A stretch of DNA of 6,507 nucleotides from Bacteroidales bacterium. GTDB taxonomy: Bacteria; Bacteroidota; Bacteroidia; Bacteroidales; WCHB1-69. The notes beneath the pieces are model-generated. The model did not search any database and had not been told where the DNA came from. It was given only the letters and a program-made list of their open reading frames with translations. The stretch is taken from NCBI GenBank assembly GCA_028684405.1, contig JAQUGA010000146.1, forward strand, positions 1 through 6,507. Direction: 5' to 3'. A program made the position numbers and the translations under genes. Shown in pieces: positions 1-5,346 of the stretch; position 1 is the first letter of the stretch, and each line of letters starts with the position of its first letter.

Positions 1-145
1 ATAGCCCTTCGTTTTTTCTATTTTCAGTGGTTGTATCTAACTGAAAAAATTCTTGAAATGATTTTAATTGAATTTCAAGAAAATCTGGATATTCAGTTTG
101 TTTTGTCGAAGCAAAACTATGTCTTTGATTCTGTATATTTCCCAA
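1..145 (-). CDS. rpoB: RNA polymerase beta subunit, N-terminal 48 codons (partial, runs off left edge)
   Basis: Start of the beta subunit of RNA polymerase, the catalytic core subunit that carries half of the active-site cleft. This is visible by translating the minus strand from the TTG at 145-143. Residues about 11-34 read FASTKQTEYPDFLEIQLKSF then QEFF, the conserved opening of Bacteroidota RpoB (FASTK, YPDFLE.QLKSF), and the fragment ends ENRKNEGL just before the edge. The start is unusual. The frame is closed upstream by TAA at 160-158, there is no ATG in frame before the edge, and TTG at 145 puts FAST about ten residues from the N-terminus, as I recall for Bacteroidota homologues. ATT at 154-152 is a less likely alternative start. 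No SD precedes it. The gene lies 106 nt after rplL, as expected for the rplJL-rpoBC operon. Identity is nearly certain; the exact start is moderate. Confidence 0.93.
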   Translation of the reverse strand, partial: MGNIQNQRHSFASTKQTEYPDFLEIQLKSFQEFFQLDTTTENRKNEGL

Positions 146-200
146 GGCTAAAATATTTTAAATTAAAAAGTTAGATGAACGACTATTGTAAAAACCAAGA

Positions 201-234
201 AATACAGGCTCCTAATTATAAGGAGACCTGTATT
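201..234 (-). terminator. rplL-rpoB intergenic hairpin (candidate attenuator or processing site)
   Basis: An inverted repeat lies 17 nt past the rplL stop. Arms 201-213 (AATACAGGCTCCT) and 221-234 (AGGAGACCTGTATT) pair over 13 bp with one bulged base at 226 and a 7-nt loop. In the minus-strand transcript the stem is followed by a loosely U-rich stretch (UCUUGGUUUUU) rather than a clean U-tract. It therefore looks like a partial terminator or RNase site, not a full stop. Its place matches the attenuator and RNase III region known between rplL and rpoB in E. coli, which lowers rpoB expression relative to the ribosomal protein genes. The stem is seen directly; the role is inferred. Confidence 0.6.
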
Positions 235-251
235 AAAATAAGGGGTGATTC

Positions 252-626
252 TTACTTAACTTCTACCTCAGCACCAACCTCTTCTAGAGATTTTCTTAGT
301 GCTTCAGCTTCGTCTTTGCTTACACCTTCTTTAACAGCTTTCGGTGCAGCGTCAACCAACTCTTTTGCTTCTTTTAAGCCAAGGCTAGTTAGTTCCTTAA
401 CCATTTTCACAACAGCTAGTTTTTGACCACCTGCTGCTTTCAAGATGACGTCAAATGCAGTTTGTTCTTCAACTTCTGCTGGACCTGCTGCTGGACCTGC
501 TGCTACTGCTACTGCTGCTGCTGCTGGCTCAATGCCATACTCATCTTTAAGGATACCTGCTAATTCGTTAACTTCTTTAACTGTCAGATTAACCAATTGT
601 TCTGCTAATGCTTTAATATCTGCCAT
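252..626 (-). CDS. rplL: 50S ribosomal protein bL12 (L7/L12)
   Basis: Stalk protein of the large ribosomal subunit. Dimers dock on the L10 C-terminus and recruit and stimulate the GTPase factors EF-Tu, EF-G, IF2 and RF3. The 124-residue length is normal. The N-terminal dimerisation and L10-binding helices span about 1-31, followed by an Ala/Gly/Pro flexible hinge at about 34-52. The globular C-terminal domain runs from about 53 to 124, with the typical KAAGGQKLAVVKMVKELT and LGLKEAKELVDAAPKAVKEG segments, the factor-binding face. The hinge is encoded by a short GCT/GCA-rich tandem repeat. It follows rplJ by 38 nt, has an A-rich upstream region with no SD, and is followed by a hairpin before rpoB. 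Confidence 0.98.
   Translation of the reverse strand: MADIKALAEQLVNLTVKEVNELAGILKDEYGIEPAAAAVAVAAGPAAGPAEVEEQTAFDVILKAAGGQKLAVVKMVKELTSLGLKEAKELVDAAPKAVKEGVSKDEAEALRKSLEEVGAEVEVK
478..501. repeat. Tandem 12-bp repeat in the L12 hinge
   Basis: Two perfect head-to-tail copies of GCTGGACCTGCT (478-489 and 490-501) sit in a longer GCT/ACT trinucleotide-rich tract reaching about 527. On the coding strand they give the AGPAAGPA part of the Ala/Pro/Gly hinge between the two L12 domains. Slippage here would change hinge length in multiples of three codons or single alanines without breaking the frame. Confidence 0.8.
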
Positions 627-664
627 TTTTATTTTTTTTATTGTTGTTTTTGTAATTTTATTTA

Positions 665-1189
665 TTATTCGCTTTTTTCAGATAAGGTTTTCACGATACC
701 TGCAATTTTTTGTCCACCATTTGCTTGTAATGCTGAAATAACATTCTTCGCAGGAGATTGTAACAATCCAATGACGTCGCCAATGAGTTCTTCTCTTGAT
801 TTAAGGGAGATGAGTGTCTCTAGTTGGTCGTCGCCAATAAATGCTACTTCTTCTACAAATGCTGCTTTAATCGCTGGAATTGCTTTCTTGCCTCTAAATT
901 CTTTGATTAATTTAGCAGGTGCATTTCCATTGTCGCAAAGCATGATGGATGAAGTTCCATGTAGAACTGGATATAATTCAGAGTAATCAACATTGATTTC
1001 TTCCAAAGCACGTTTTAGCAATGAGTTTTTTACCATCCTAAGTTTAATATTACGACGGAAACACATTCTACGCAATGCATTGGTTTGTTCAACATTTAAT
1101 CCCGTAAGGTCAGTTATGTACATGTACTTGTATTCTTGCAGGTCTTGAACTACTGAATTTGTAATTTCAATTTTTCTATCTTTTTTCAT
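665..1189 (-). CDS. rplJ: 50S ribosomal protein uL10
   Basis: Base of the ribosomal stalk: it binds 23S rRNA next to L11, and its C-terminal helix carries the L12 dimers. The 174 residues fit the family. The N-terminal RNA-binding domain, about 1-100, includes the typical LTGLNVEQTNALRR and MVKNSLLKRAL segments at about 28-62. The central part with AIKAAFVEE and the LKSREELIGDVIGLLQSP stretch covers about 104-146, and the C-terminal helix SALQANGGQKIAGIVKTLSEK at about 152-172 is the L12-binding region. The gene starts only 14 nt after rplA, so the long L10-binding leader seen in E. coli is absent as a separate intergenic region. The start is preceded by a run of A residues and only a weak AAGG. 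Confidence 0.97.
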   Translation of the reverse strand: MKKDRKIEITNSVVQDLQEYKYMYITDLTGLNVEQTNALRRMCFRRNIKLRMVKNSLLKRALEEINVDYSELYPVLHGTSSIMLCDNGNAPAKLIKEFRGKKAIPAIKAAFVEEVAFIGDDQLETLISLKSREELIGDVIGLLQSPAKNVISALQANGGQKIAGIVKTLSEKSE

Positions 1190-1203
1190 TTTTTTTTGAC
1201 CTT

Positions 1204-1899
1204 TTAAATTGTAACTGACTTGGGTTCTACCTGAACTCCTGGACTCATTGTACTAGAAACATACATACTTCTGATGTAAGTTCCTTTTGCAGCGGTCGGT
1301 TTTAGTTTAATGATGGTTTGAACAAGTTCTCTCGTGTTTTCAAATATTTTTGAATTCTCGAAATTTACTTTTGCAACCGATGCGTGAATAATACCGTATT
1401 TGTCAACTTTAAAGTCAATTTTACCAGCTTTTACTTCTTGCACCGCTTTGCCAATATCCATCGTTACAGTTCCAGATTTTGGATTGGGCATCAAACCACG
1501 GGGACCTAATATTTTACCTAATGCACCAATTTTTGGCATTACACTTGGCATTGTAATGATAACATCGATATCAGTCCAACCTGATTTGATTTTATCAATA
1601 TATTCATCTAATCCGTAATAATCTGCACCTGCTGCTTTTGCTTCTTCTTCCTTATCAGGAGTACAAAGCACTAACACTTTAACTGTTTTTCCTGTGCCAT
1701 GGGGTAGTGTTACAACGCCACGAACCATTTGATTTGCTTTTCGTGGATCAACACCTAAGCGGATGTCAATGTCGAAAGAGGCATCAAATTTTGTTGTGGT
1801 CATTTCTTTTACTACCTGAATTGCTTCGGTAAGGGAATAAACAGTGTTTTTGTCATATTTTGATAACGCTTCTTTGCGTTTTTTAGATATTTTAGCCAT
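1204..1899 (-). CDS. rplA: 50S ribosomal protein uL1
   Basis: Protein of the mobile L1 stalk, which contacts E-site tRNA and helps its release. In many bacteria it also represses its own L11 operon by binding the mRNA. The 231-residue length is normal. The family signature, GKILGPRGLMPNPKSGTVT at about 128-146, is clear. The N-terminal part (KYDKNTVYSLTEAIQVVKE) and the inserted second domain (about 70-160, with VLVLCTPDKEEEAKAAGADYYG) are intact. The C-terminus ends MSPGVQVEPKSVTI, close to the usual PG...D end. It starts 14 nt after rplK, so the two are surely cotranscribed. No convincing L1-binding structure was seen in the short leader before rplK. Confidence 0.98.
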   Translation of the reverse strand: MAKISKKRKEALSKYDKNTVYSLTEAIQVVKEMTTTKFDASFDIDIRLGVDPRKANQMVRGVVTLPHGTGKTVKVLVLCTPDKEEEAKAAGADYYGLDEYIDKIKSGWTDIDVIITMPSVMPKIGALGKILGPRGLMPNPKSGTVTMDIGKAVQEVKAGKIDFKVDKYGIIHASVAKVNFENSKIFENTRELVQTIIKLKPTAAKGTYIRSMYVSSTMSPGVQVEPKSVTI

Positions 1900-1913
1900 T
1901 TTTCTGTTTATTT

Positions 1914-2360
1914 TTAGTTTTTAGCTAAAGGAAAATCTCCCTTAACTGTGATACCCATACTTCGTGCTGTACCAGCAACCATTTGCATTGCTGATTCAAC
2001 AGTGAAACAATTCAAATCCGTCATCTTGCCTGTAGCAATTTCCTGGACTTGTTCCCATGTTACAGAAGCAACTTTAGCTCTGTTTGGTTCCGCGGAACCT
2101 TTCTTAATTTTTGCTACTTCAACTAGCTGTACTGCCACTGGAGGTGTTTTTAAGATAAAATCAAAAGATTTATCTTTGTACACAGAAATAATCACAGGAA
2201 TTACTTTCCCTGCAACATCTTGTGTACGAGCATTGAATTGCTTGCAAAACTCCATAATGTTCACCCCTTTAGAACCTAATGCAGGTCCAACGGGAGGTGA
2301 AGGATTGGCAGCACCACCTTTAATCTGTAGTTTGATATAAGCTGCTACTTCTTTTGCCAT
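1914..2360 (-). CDS. rplK: 50S ribosomal protein uL11
   Basis: Binds the GTPase-associated region of 23S rRNA with L10 and takes part in factor binding. In other bacteria it is needed for RelA activation and is part of the thiostrepton site. The 148 residues are slightly longer than the common 141-144. The N-terminal domain at about 1-70 has the characteristic PPVGPALGSKGVNIMEFCKQFN at about 22-43. A Pro-Pro linker at 73-74 leads to the C-terminal rRNA-binding domain at about 75-142, which ends in the typical GTARSMGI at about 130-137. It follows nusG by 43 nt and is tightly followed by rplA, the classic rplKA pair. The start is MAKEV with an A-rich upstream region and no SD. Confidence 0.98.
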   Translation of the reverse strand: MAKEVAAYIKLQIKGGAANPSPPVGPALGSKGVNIMEFCKQFNARTQDVAGKVIPVIISVYKDKSFDFILKTPPVAVQLVEVAKIKKGSAEPNRAKVASVTWEQVQEIATGKMTDLNCFTVESAMQMVAGTARSMGITVKGDFPLAKN

Positions 2361-2403
2361 TTTTGTTTACACTTTAAATTATTAATTTATTATAGTTAAC
2401 CCG

Positions 2404-2949
2404 TTATGATTCTTTTTCAACTTGCATGAAACTTAATTCTAATGGCGTTTTTCTTCCAAAAATTTTCACCATTACCTTTAATTTCTTTTTCTCTTCGTTT
2501 ATCTCTTCGATAACACCTGCGAAACTGTTGAAAGGTCCATCAATTACTTTTACGGTTTCACCTATGATGAAAGGGGTTGTGAATTCCTCGTTCATATCCG
2601 TAAGTTCATCAACTTTGCCAAGAATCCTATTGACCTCGGCTGGACGCATTGGTTCTGGTGTTTTGTTCGCACCCAAAAAGCCTAAAACGTCAGGAGTCTG
2701 ACGAAGAATATGGGCTGTTTCACCAGATAAATCAGCTTCGATTAGTACATAACCGGGAAAGAAATTTCTCTCCTTGCTGATTTTTTTTCCTTTTCTGATT
2801 TGATACACTTTTTCCGTAGGGATGAGTATTCTAGTTACTAAATGAGAAATATTGAGACGTGATATTTCACTCTCAAGGTAAGTTTTTACTTTGTTTTCTT
2901 TTCCGGTAACAGTTCTAAGAACGTACCATTTTTTTTCGATTTCGCTCAT
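2404..2949 (-). CDS. nusG: Transcription termination/antitermination factor NusG
   Basis: Transcription elongation factor that binds RNA polymerase through its NGN domain. Through its KOW domain it can contact ribosomal uS10 or Rho, linking transcription with translation and termination. The 181 residues match the family. The NGN domain covers about 6-113, with WYVLRTVTGKENKVKTYLE at its start and the diagnostic FFPGYVLIEADL at 63-74. A linker leads to the KOW domain at about 127-178, with IGETVKVIDGPFNSFAGVIEEI, the basic KKKLKV strand and the FGRKTPLELSFMQVEK end. It lies 54 nt after secE, giving the widely conserved secE-nusG-rplKA order. No SD is seen before the ATG at 2949. Confidence 0.98.
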   Translation of the reverse strand: MSEIEKKWYVLRTVTGKENKVKTYLESEISRLNISHLVTRILIPTEKVYQIRKGKKISKERNFFPGYVLIEADLSGETAHILRQTPDVLGFLGANKTPEPMRPAEVNRILGKVDELTDMNEEFTTPFIIGETVKVIDGPFNSFAGVIEEINEEKKKLKVMVKIFGRKTPLELSFMQVEKES

Positions 2950-3003
2950 TCTACTAAATAGGGTATTTCAGATGTTTATCATAACTTCTTGAATTGTGTT
3001 GAG

Positions 3004-3195
3004 TTAAAACAACTTATACAATTGTGTAATCGTTGAATTTAATACTGTATCCATCAAAAGTACTACTAGAGCAATTATAAGGGAAGCAATGGACACAACT
3101 ACAGCACTATTTTGCAACTCGTTCCAAGTGGGCCAAGATACTTTATTGAAAAGTTCTTCGTAACTTTCTTTGAAGTAATTTATAACTTTTGTCAT
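3004..3195 (-). CDS. secE: Preprotein translocase subunit SecE
   Basis: Small essential subunit of the SecYEG channel, embedded in the inner membrane, where it clamps SecY. The 63 residues are the usual size of the single-spanning SecE found outside Enterobacteria. An amphipathic N-terminal helix of about 1-20 (YFKESYEELFNKVSWPTW) includes the family hallmark KVSWPTWNEL at about 18-27. It is followed by one hydrophobic membrane segment at about 30-51 (AVVVSIASLIIALVVLLMDTVL). It starts 21 nt after the 3' end of tRNA-Trp, so the tRNA must be cut out of a common transcript, and it is followed by nusG. The upstream region is A-rich with no SD. Confidence 0.97.
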   Translation of the reverse strand: MTKVINYFKESYEELFNKVSWPTWNELQNSAVVVSIASLIIALVVLLMDTVLNSTITQLYKLF

Positions 3196-3216
3196 TTTGT
3201 TTTTTTATCAATATTG

Positions 3217-3289
3217 CACGGGTGGTAAGACTCGAACTCACAACCAATGGTTTTGGAGACCACTACTCTACCAATTGAGCTACACCCGT
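3217..3289 (-). tRNA. trnW: tRNA-Trp(CCA)
   Basis: A 73-nt cloverleaf on the minus strand. Acceptor stem arms ACGGGTG and CACCCGT (3289-3283 and 3224-3218) pair perfectly, followed by G as the discriminator base, which is typical of tRNA-Trp. The D arm is GTAGCTC...GAGT, the anticodon loop is CTCCAAA with anticodon CCA, and the T arm contains GTTCGAGTC. The 3' CCA is not encoded (CAA follows). It sits between tuf and secE, a position for tRNA-Trp also known in Chlamydia and Thermus. Confidence 0.96.
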
Positions 3290-3294
3290 TAAAG

Positions 3295-3326
3295 TTTTGC
3301 AAGGGTAAATATTTACCCTTGCAAAA
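3295..3326 (-). other. Perfect 32-bp palindrome between tuf and tRNA-Trp
   Basis: Arms TTTTGCAAGGGTAAAT (3295-3310) and ATTTACCCTTGCAAAA (3311-3326) are perfect reverse complements with no spacer, so the RNA would form a stem of about 14 bp with a small AU loop. The palindrome starts 5 nt past the tuf stop and ends 5 nt before the 5' end of tRNA-Trp. Neither strand has a U-tract directly after it: the minus strand continues AAAACUUUAACGGG apart from the U-poor arm end. It is thus more likely an mRNA 3'-end stabiliser, processing site or weak attenuator than a full terminator. Confidence 0.6.
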
Positions 3327-3331
3327 ATATA

Positions 3332-4519
3332 TTAAGGTAGAAGTTCAGTTACCTGACCAGCACCAACGGTACGTCCACCTTCGCGAATTGCGAAACGTAG
3401 CCCTACGTTTAAAGCGATTTCAGATAATAATTGTACTTCGACAGTTAAGTTATCACCAGGCATTACCATTTCAACACCTTCGGGAAGAAAAACTTCACCT
3501 GTAACGTCTGTGGTTCTGAAATAGAATTGAGGGCGATATTTGCTATGGAATGGAGTGTGGCGTCCACCTTCTTCTTTTTTCAAGATATAAACCTCAGCTT
3601 TGAAGTTTTTGTGTGGTTTTACAGAACCAGGTTTGCAAATTACCATACCACGACGAATTTCGTCTTTGTCGATACCACGAAGTAATAAACCAACGTTATC
3701 ACCAGCTTCACCGTAGTCAAGAATTTTACGGAACATTTCAACACCAGTAACAACTGATTTTAGTTTTTCAGCACCCATACCTATGATTTCCACTGGATCA
3801 CTAGAGTTGATTGTGCCTGTTTCGATACGACCTGTAGCAACAGTACCACGACCTGTAATTGAGAATACGTCTTCAACCGGCATCAAGAATGTTTTATCAA
3901 CATCACGAGTTGGGCGAGGAATATATTCATCAACAGCAGCCATTAGCTCTAAGATTTTTTCAACCCATTTTGGTTCTGAGTTCAATCCACCAAGAGCAGA
4001 TCCGCGAATAACAGGAATATTGTCACCGTCAAATCCGTAGAAACTCAATAATTCACGAATTTCCATTTCAACAAGTTCTAATAACTCCTCATCGTCAACC
4101 ATGTCAACTTTGTTCATAAATACAACCAATTGAGGTACACCAACCTGACGAGCTAAAAGAATGTGCTCGCGTGTTTGTGGCATAGGGCCATCAGTTGCAG
4201 CTACAACTAAAATTGCACCGTCCATTTGTGCAGCACCTGTAACCATGTTTTTTACATAGTCAGCGTGACCAGGACAGTCAACGTGTGCGTAGTGACGATT
4301 TGCTGTGGAATATTCAACGTGTGATGTATTAATGGTAATACCACGTTCTTTTTCTTCAGGAGCGTTGTCAATAGATGCGAAGTCTCTAAATTCTGAATAA
4401 CCAGCATTTGCTAATACTTGTGTAATTGCAGCCGTTAAAGTTGTTTTACCATGGTCAATGTGTCCAATGGTGCCAATATTAACGTGTGGTTTGGAACGAT
4501 CAAATTTTTCTTTTGCCAT
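3332..4519 (-). CDS. tuf: Translation elongation factor EF-Tu
   Basis: GTPase that delivers aminoacyl-tRNA to the ribosomal A site. The 395 residues are full length. In the G domain, the P-loop is GHIDHGKT at 19-26, switch I is RGITINTSHVEY at 59-70, G3 is DCPGH at 81-85 with catalytic His85, G4 is NKVD at 136-139 and G5 is SAL at 174-176. Domain 2 starts near 210 (FLMPVEDVFSITGRGTVATGRIE), and domain 3 ends FAIREGGRTVGAGQVTELLP. The P-loop has Ile where Val is most common, a conservative change. The gene follows four tRNA genes, as E. coli tufB does, with a 76-nt gap after tRNA-Thr(GGU). A copy number cannot be judged from this window. Confidence 0.99.
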   Translation of the reverse strand: MAKEKFDRSKPHVNIGTIGHIDHGKTTLTAAITQVLANAGYSEFRDFASIDNAPEEKERGITINTSHVEYSTANRHYAHVDCPGHADYVKNMVTGAAQMDGAILVVAATDGPMPQTREHILLARQVGVPQLVVFMNKVDMVDDEELLELVEMEIRELLSFYGFDGDNIPVIRGSALGGLNSEPKWVEKILELMAAVDEYIPRPTRDVDKTFLMPVEDVFSITGRGTVATGRIETGTINSSDPVEIIGMGAEKLKSVVTGVEMFRKILDYGEAGDNVGLLLRGIDKDEIRRGMVICKPGSVKPHKNFKAEVYILKKEEGGRHTPFHSKYRPQFYFRTTDVTGEVFLPEGVEMVMPGDNLTVEVQLLSEIALNVGLRFAIREGGRTVGAGQVTELLP

Positions 4520-4595
4520 ATTATTTATTCAATTAAGGTGTTTTTATATTATTCTTTTTTAGTTTAAAAATGTAAGGTTATTAAATGAAAAATAG

Positions 4596-4667
4596 AGCCA
4601 TTGACGAGAGTTGAACTCGTGACCTCTTCCTTACCAAGGAAGCGCTCTACCACTGAGCTACAACGGC
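4596..4667 (-). tRNA. trnT: tRNA-Thr(GGU)
   Basis: A 72-nt cloverleaf on the minus strand. Acceptor arms GCCGTTG and CAATGGC pair with one G-U, and the discriminator is U. The anticodon stem CTTCC/GGAAG encloses loop TTGGTAA, giving anticodon GGU for ACC/ACU codons. The T arm is ACGAG-TTCAACT-CTCGT. CCA is not encoded (CTA follows). It is the last of the four tRNAs before tuf and equivalent in position and anticodon to E. coli thrT. Confidence 0.96.
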
Positions 4668-4679
4668 ACAATGCCTTTG

Positions 4680-4752
4680 AGCGGAAGACGGGCTTCGAAC
4701 CCGCTACCTACAGCTTGGAAGGCTGTCGCTCTACCAAATGAGCTACTTCCGC
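4680..4752 (-). tRNA. trnG: tRNA-Gly(UCC)
   Basis: A 73-nt cloverleaf on the minus strand. Acceptor arms GCGGAAG and CTTCCGC pair perfectly, with discriminator U. The anticodon stem ACAGC/GCTGT encloses loop CTTCCAA, giving anticodon UCC for GGA/GGG codons. The T arm is GCGGG-TTCGAAG-CCCGT. CCA is not encoded (CAA follows). It lies 6 nt after tRNA-Tyr and 12 nt before tRNA-Thr(GGU), and matches E. coli glyT in position. Confidence 0.96.
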
Positions 4753-4758
4753 TTTGTG

Positions 4759-4840
4759 TGGGGAGAGGAGGATTCGAACCTCCGAAGGCGTTGCCAACAG
4801 ATTTACAGTCTGCCCCATTTAACCACTCTGGAATCTCCCC
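4759..4840 (-). tRNA. trnY: tRNA-Tyr(GUA)
   Basis: An 82-nt class II tRNA on the minus strand with a long variable arm (a short GGC/GCC stem), as expected for bacterial tRNA-Tyr. Acceptor arms GGGGAGA and TCTCCCC pair perfectly, with discriminator A. The anticodon loop CTGTAAA gives anticodon GUA for UAU/UAC. The T arm is GGAGG-TTCGAAT-CCTCC. CCA is not encoded (CAC follows). It is equivalent in position to E. coli tyrU. Confidence 0.96.
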
Positions 4841-4854
4841 GTATATATTATTAG

Positions 4855-4928
4855 AGCCGATGGAGGGATTCGAACCCCCGACCAGCTGATTACAAATCAG
4901 CTGCTCTGGCCAACTGAGCTACATCGGC
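4855..4928 (-). tRNA. trnT: tRNA-Thr(UGU)
   Basis: A 74-nt cloverleaf on the minus strand and the first of the four-tRNA set. Acceptor arms GCCGATG and CATCGGC pair perfectly, with discriminator U. The anticodon stem GCTGA/TCAGC encloses loop TTTGTAA, giving anticodon UGU for ACA/ACG codons. The T arm is GGGGG-TTCGAAT-CCCTC. CCA is not encoded (CTA follows). It is equivalent in position to E. coli thrU and lies just after the hpf terminator. Confidence 0.96.
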
Positions 4929-4946
4929 ATGCTCTACTAGTTTTTC

Positions 4947-4977
4947 AAAAAACGCAGTCCCTATTTAATGGGACTGC
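4947..4977 (-). terminator. Intrinsic terminator after hpf
   Basis: In the minus-strand transcript, GCAGUCCC (4977-4970) pairs perfectly with GGGACUGC (4961-4954) around an 8-nt AU-rich loop, followed by G and six U residues (4952-4947). This is a standard Rho-independent terminator 64 nt past the hpf stop. It should separate xer-hpf transcription from the tRNA-tuf unit, whose promoter overlaps its upstream arm. Confidence 0.85.
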
Positions 4978-5007
4978 AAATTTAGAAATAATATTTGATA
5001 TACCAAA
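4977..5007 (-). promoter_or_regulatory. Bacteroidota-type promoter for the tRNA-tuf operon
   Basis: On the minus strand a -33 element TTTG (5007-5004) is followed by exactly 19 nt and then TAAATTTG (4984-4977), an exact match to the Bacteroidota -7 consensus TAnnTTTG. The start point would fall near 4973-4969. That is inside the upstream arm of the hpf terminator, about 40 nt before tRNA-Thr(UGU). Transcripts from this promoter would lack the full 5' arm and so escape the terminator. The motif match is seen directly; activity is inferred. Confidence 0.75.
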
Positions 5008-5041
5008 CATTTTGTGATTATTTTTCTGAAAATAATGCGAT

Positions 5042-5341
5042 TTATAATCCTTTTATTTTTTCTTTGCTCTTAATCAGTTGTTTACGTAAAGCATCAACGG
5101 CATTGTCTGTGGCTTCTTCAAACGATTTTCCTGTTTTTGATGCAAATAAATCATTCCCGCGAATAATTAATTTGATTTCAACGGTCTTGTTTTCTGGTTT
5201 ATCGACGTTTTCAATTTTTAAAGTCACTTCTGTCCCAAGTACCATATCCGACTTTTTTATCAGTTTGTCAATCTTGTCTTGAATAAAGTCTTCTAGTTTT
5301 GAATCTGTTTTGAAATGTAAAGATGTGATTTTAGCGTTCAT
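5042..5341 (-). CDS. hpf: Ribosome hibernation-promoting factor, short HPF/RaiA type
   Basis: Ribosome-associated inhibitor of the RaiA/HPF (sigma-54 modulation protein, S30AE) family. Members bind the decoding region of the 30S subunit in slow growth or stationary phase, block mRNA and tRNA entry and protect idle ribosomes. The 99 residues make the short form, with no C-terminal dimerisation domain. The fold pattern is visible: LHFKTDSKLEDFIQDKIDKL (strand-helix), VTLKIENVDKPENKTVEIKLIIRGNDLFA (strands) and SFEEATDNAVDALRKQLIKSKEK (helix, about 73-95, lysine-rich). The start is set by a strong SD, AAGGAGG at 5353-5347, five nt before the ATG and just after the xer stop codon. The gene starts 14 nt past that stop, so the two are cotranscribed. 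Short HPF and YfiA/RaiA cannot be told apart by sequence reading alone. Confidence 0.92.
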   Translation of the reverse strand: MNAKITSLHFKTDSKLEDFIQDKIDKLIKKSDMVLGTEVTLKIENVDKPENKTVEIKLIIRGNDLFASKTGKSFEEATDNAVDALRKQLIKSKEKIKGL

Positions 5342-5346
5342 GATGG

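Noticed and set aside
146..200. Separate promoter for rpoB in the rplL-rpoB gap
   Set aside because: AT-rich stretches such as TAATTTAA occur, but none has the TAnnTTTG element with a TTTG 19-21 nt upstream.
1948..2340. Plus-strand reading frame of 130 codons opposite rplK
   Set aside because: Fully antisense to a clear ribosomal protein gene, with no family resemblance and no promoter or SD. The other plus-strand frames (for example 445-741, 771-986, 3783-4040) are rejected for the same reason.
4671..4889. Plus-strand reading frame of 72 codons with GFEPP-like motifs
   Set aside because: It lies antisense across the tRNA-Gly, tRNA-Tyr and tRNA-Thr genes. GFEPP-type peptides are the familiar false translation of tRNA T arms.
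5017..5036. Inverted repeat ATTATTTT/AAAATAAT just after hpf
   Set aside because: The 8-bp stem is made only of A-U pairs, too weak to be a terminator, and is easily explained by base composition; the GC-cored hairpin at 4954-4977 is the real terminator.
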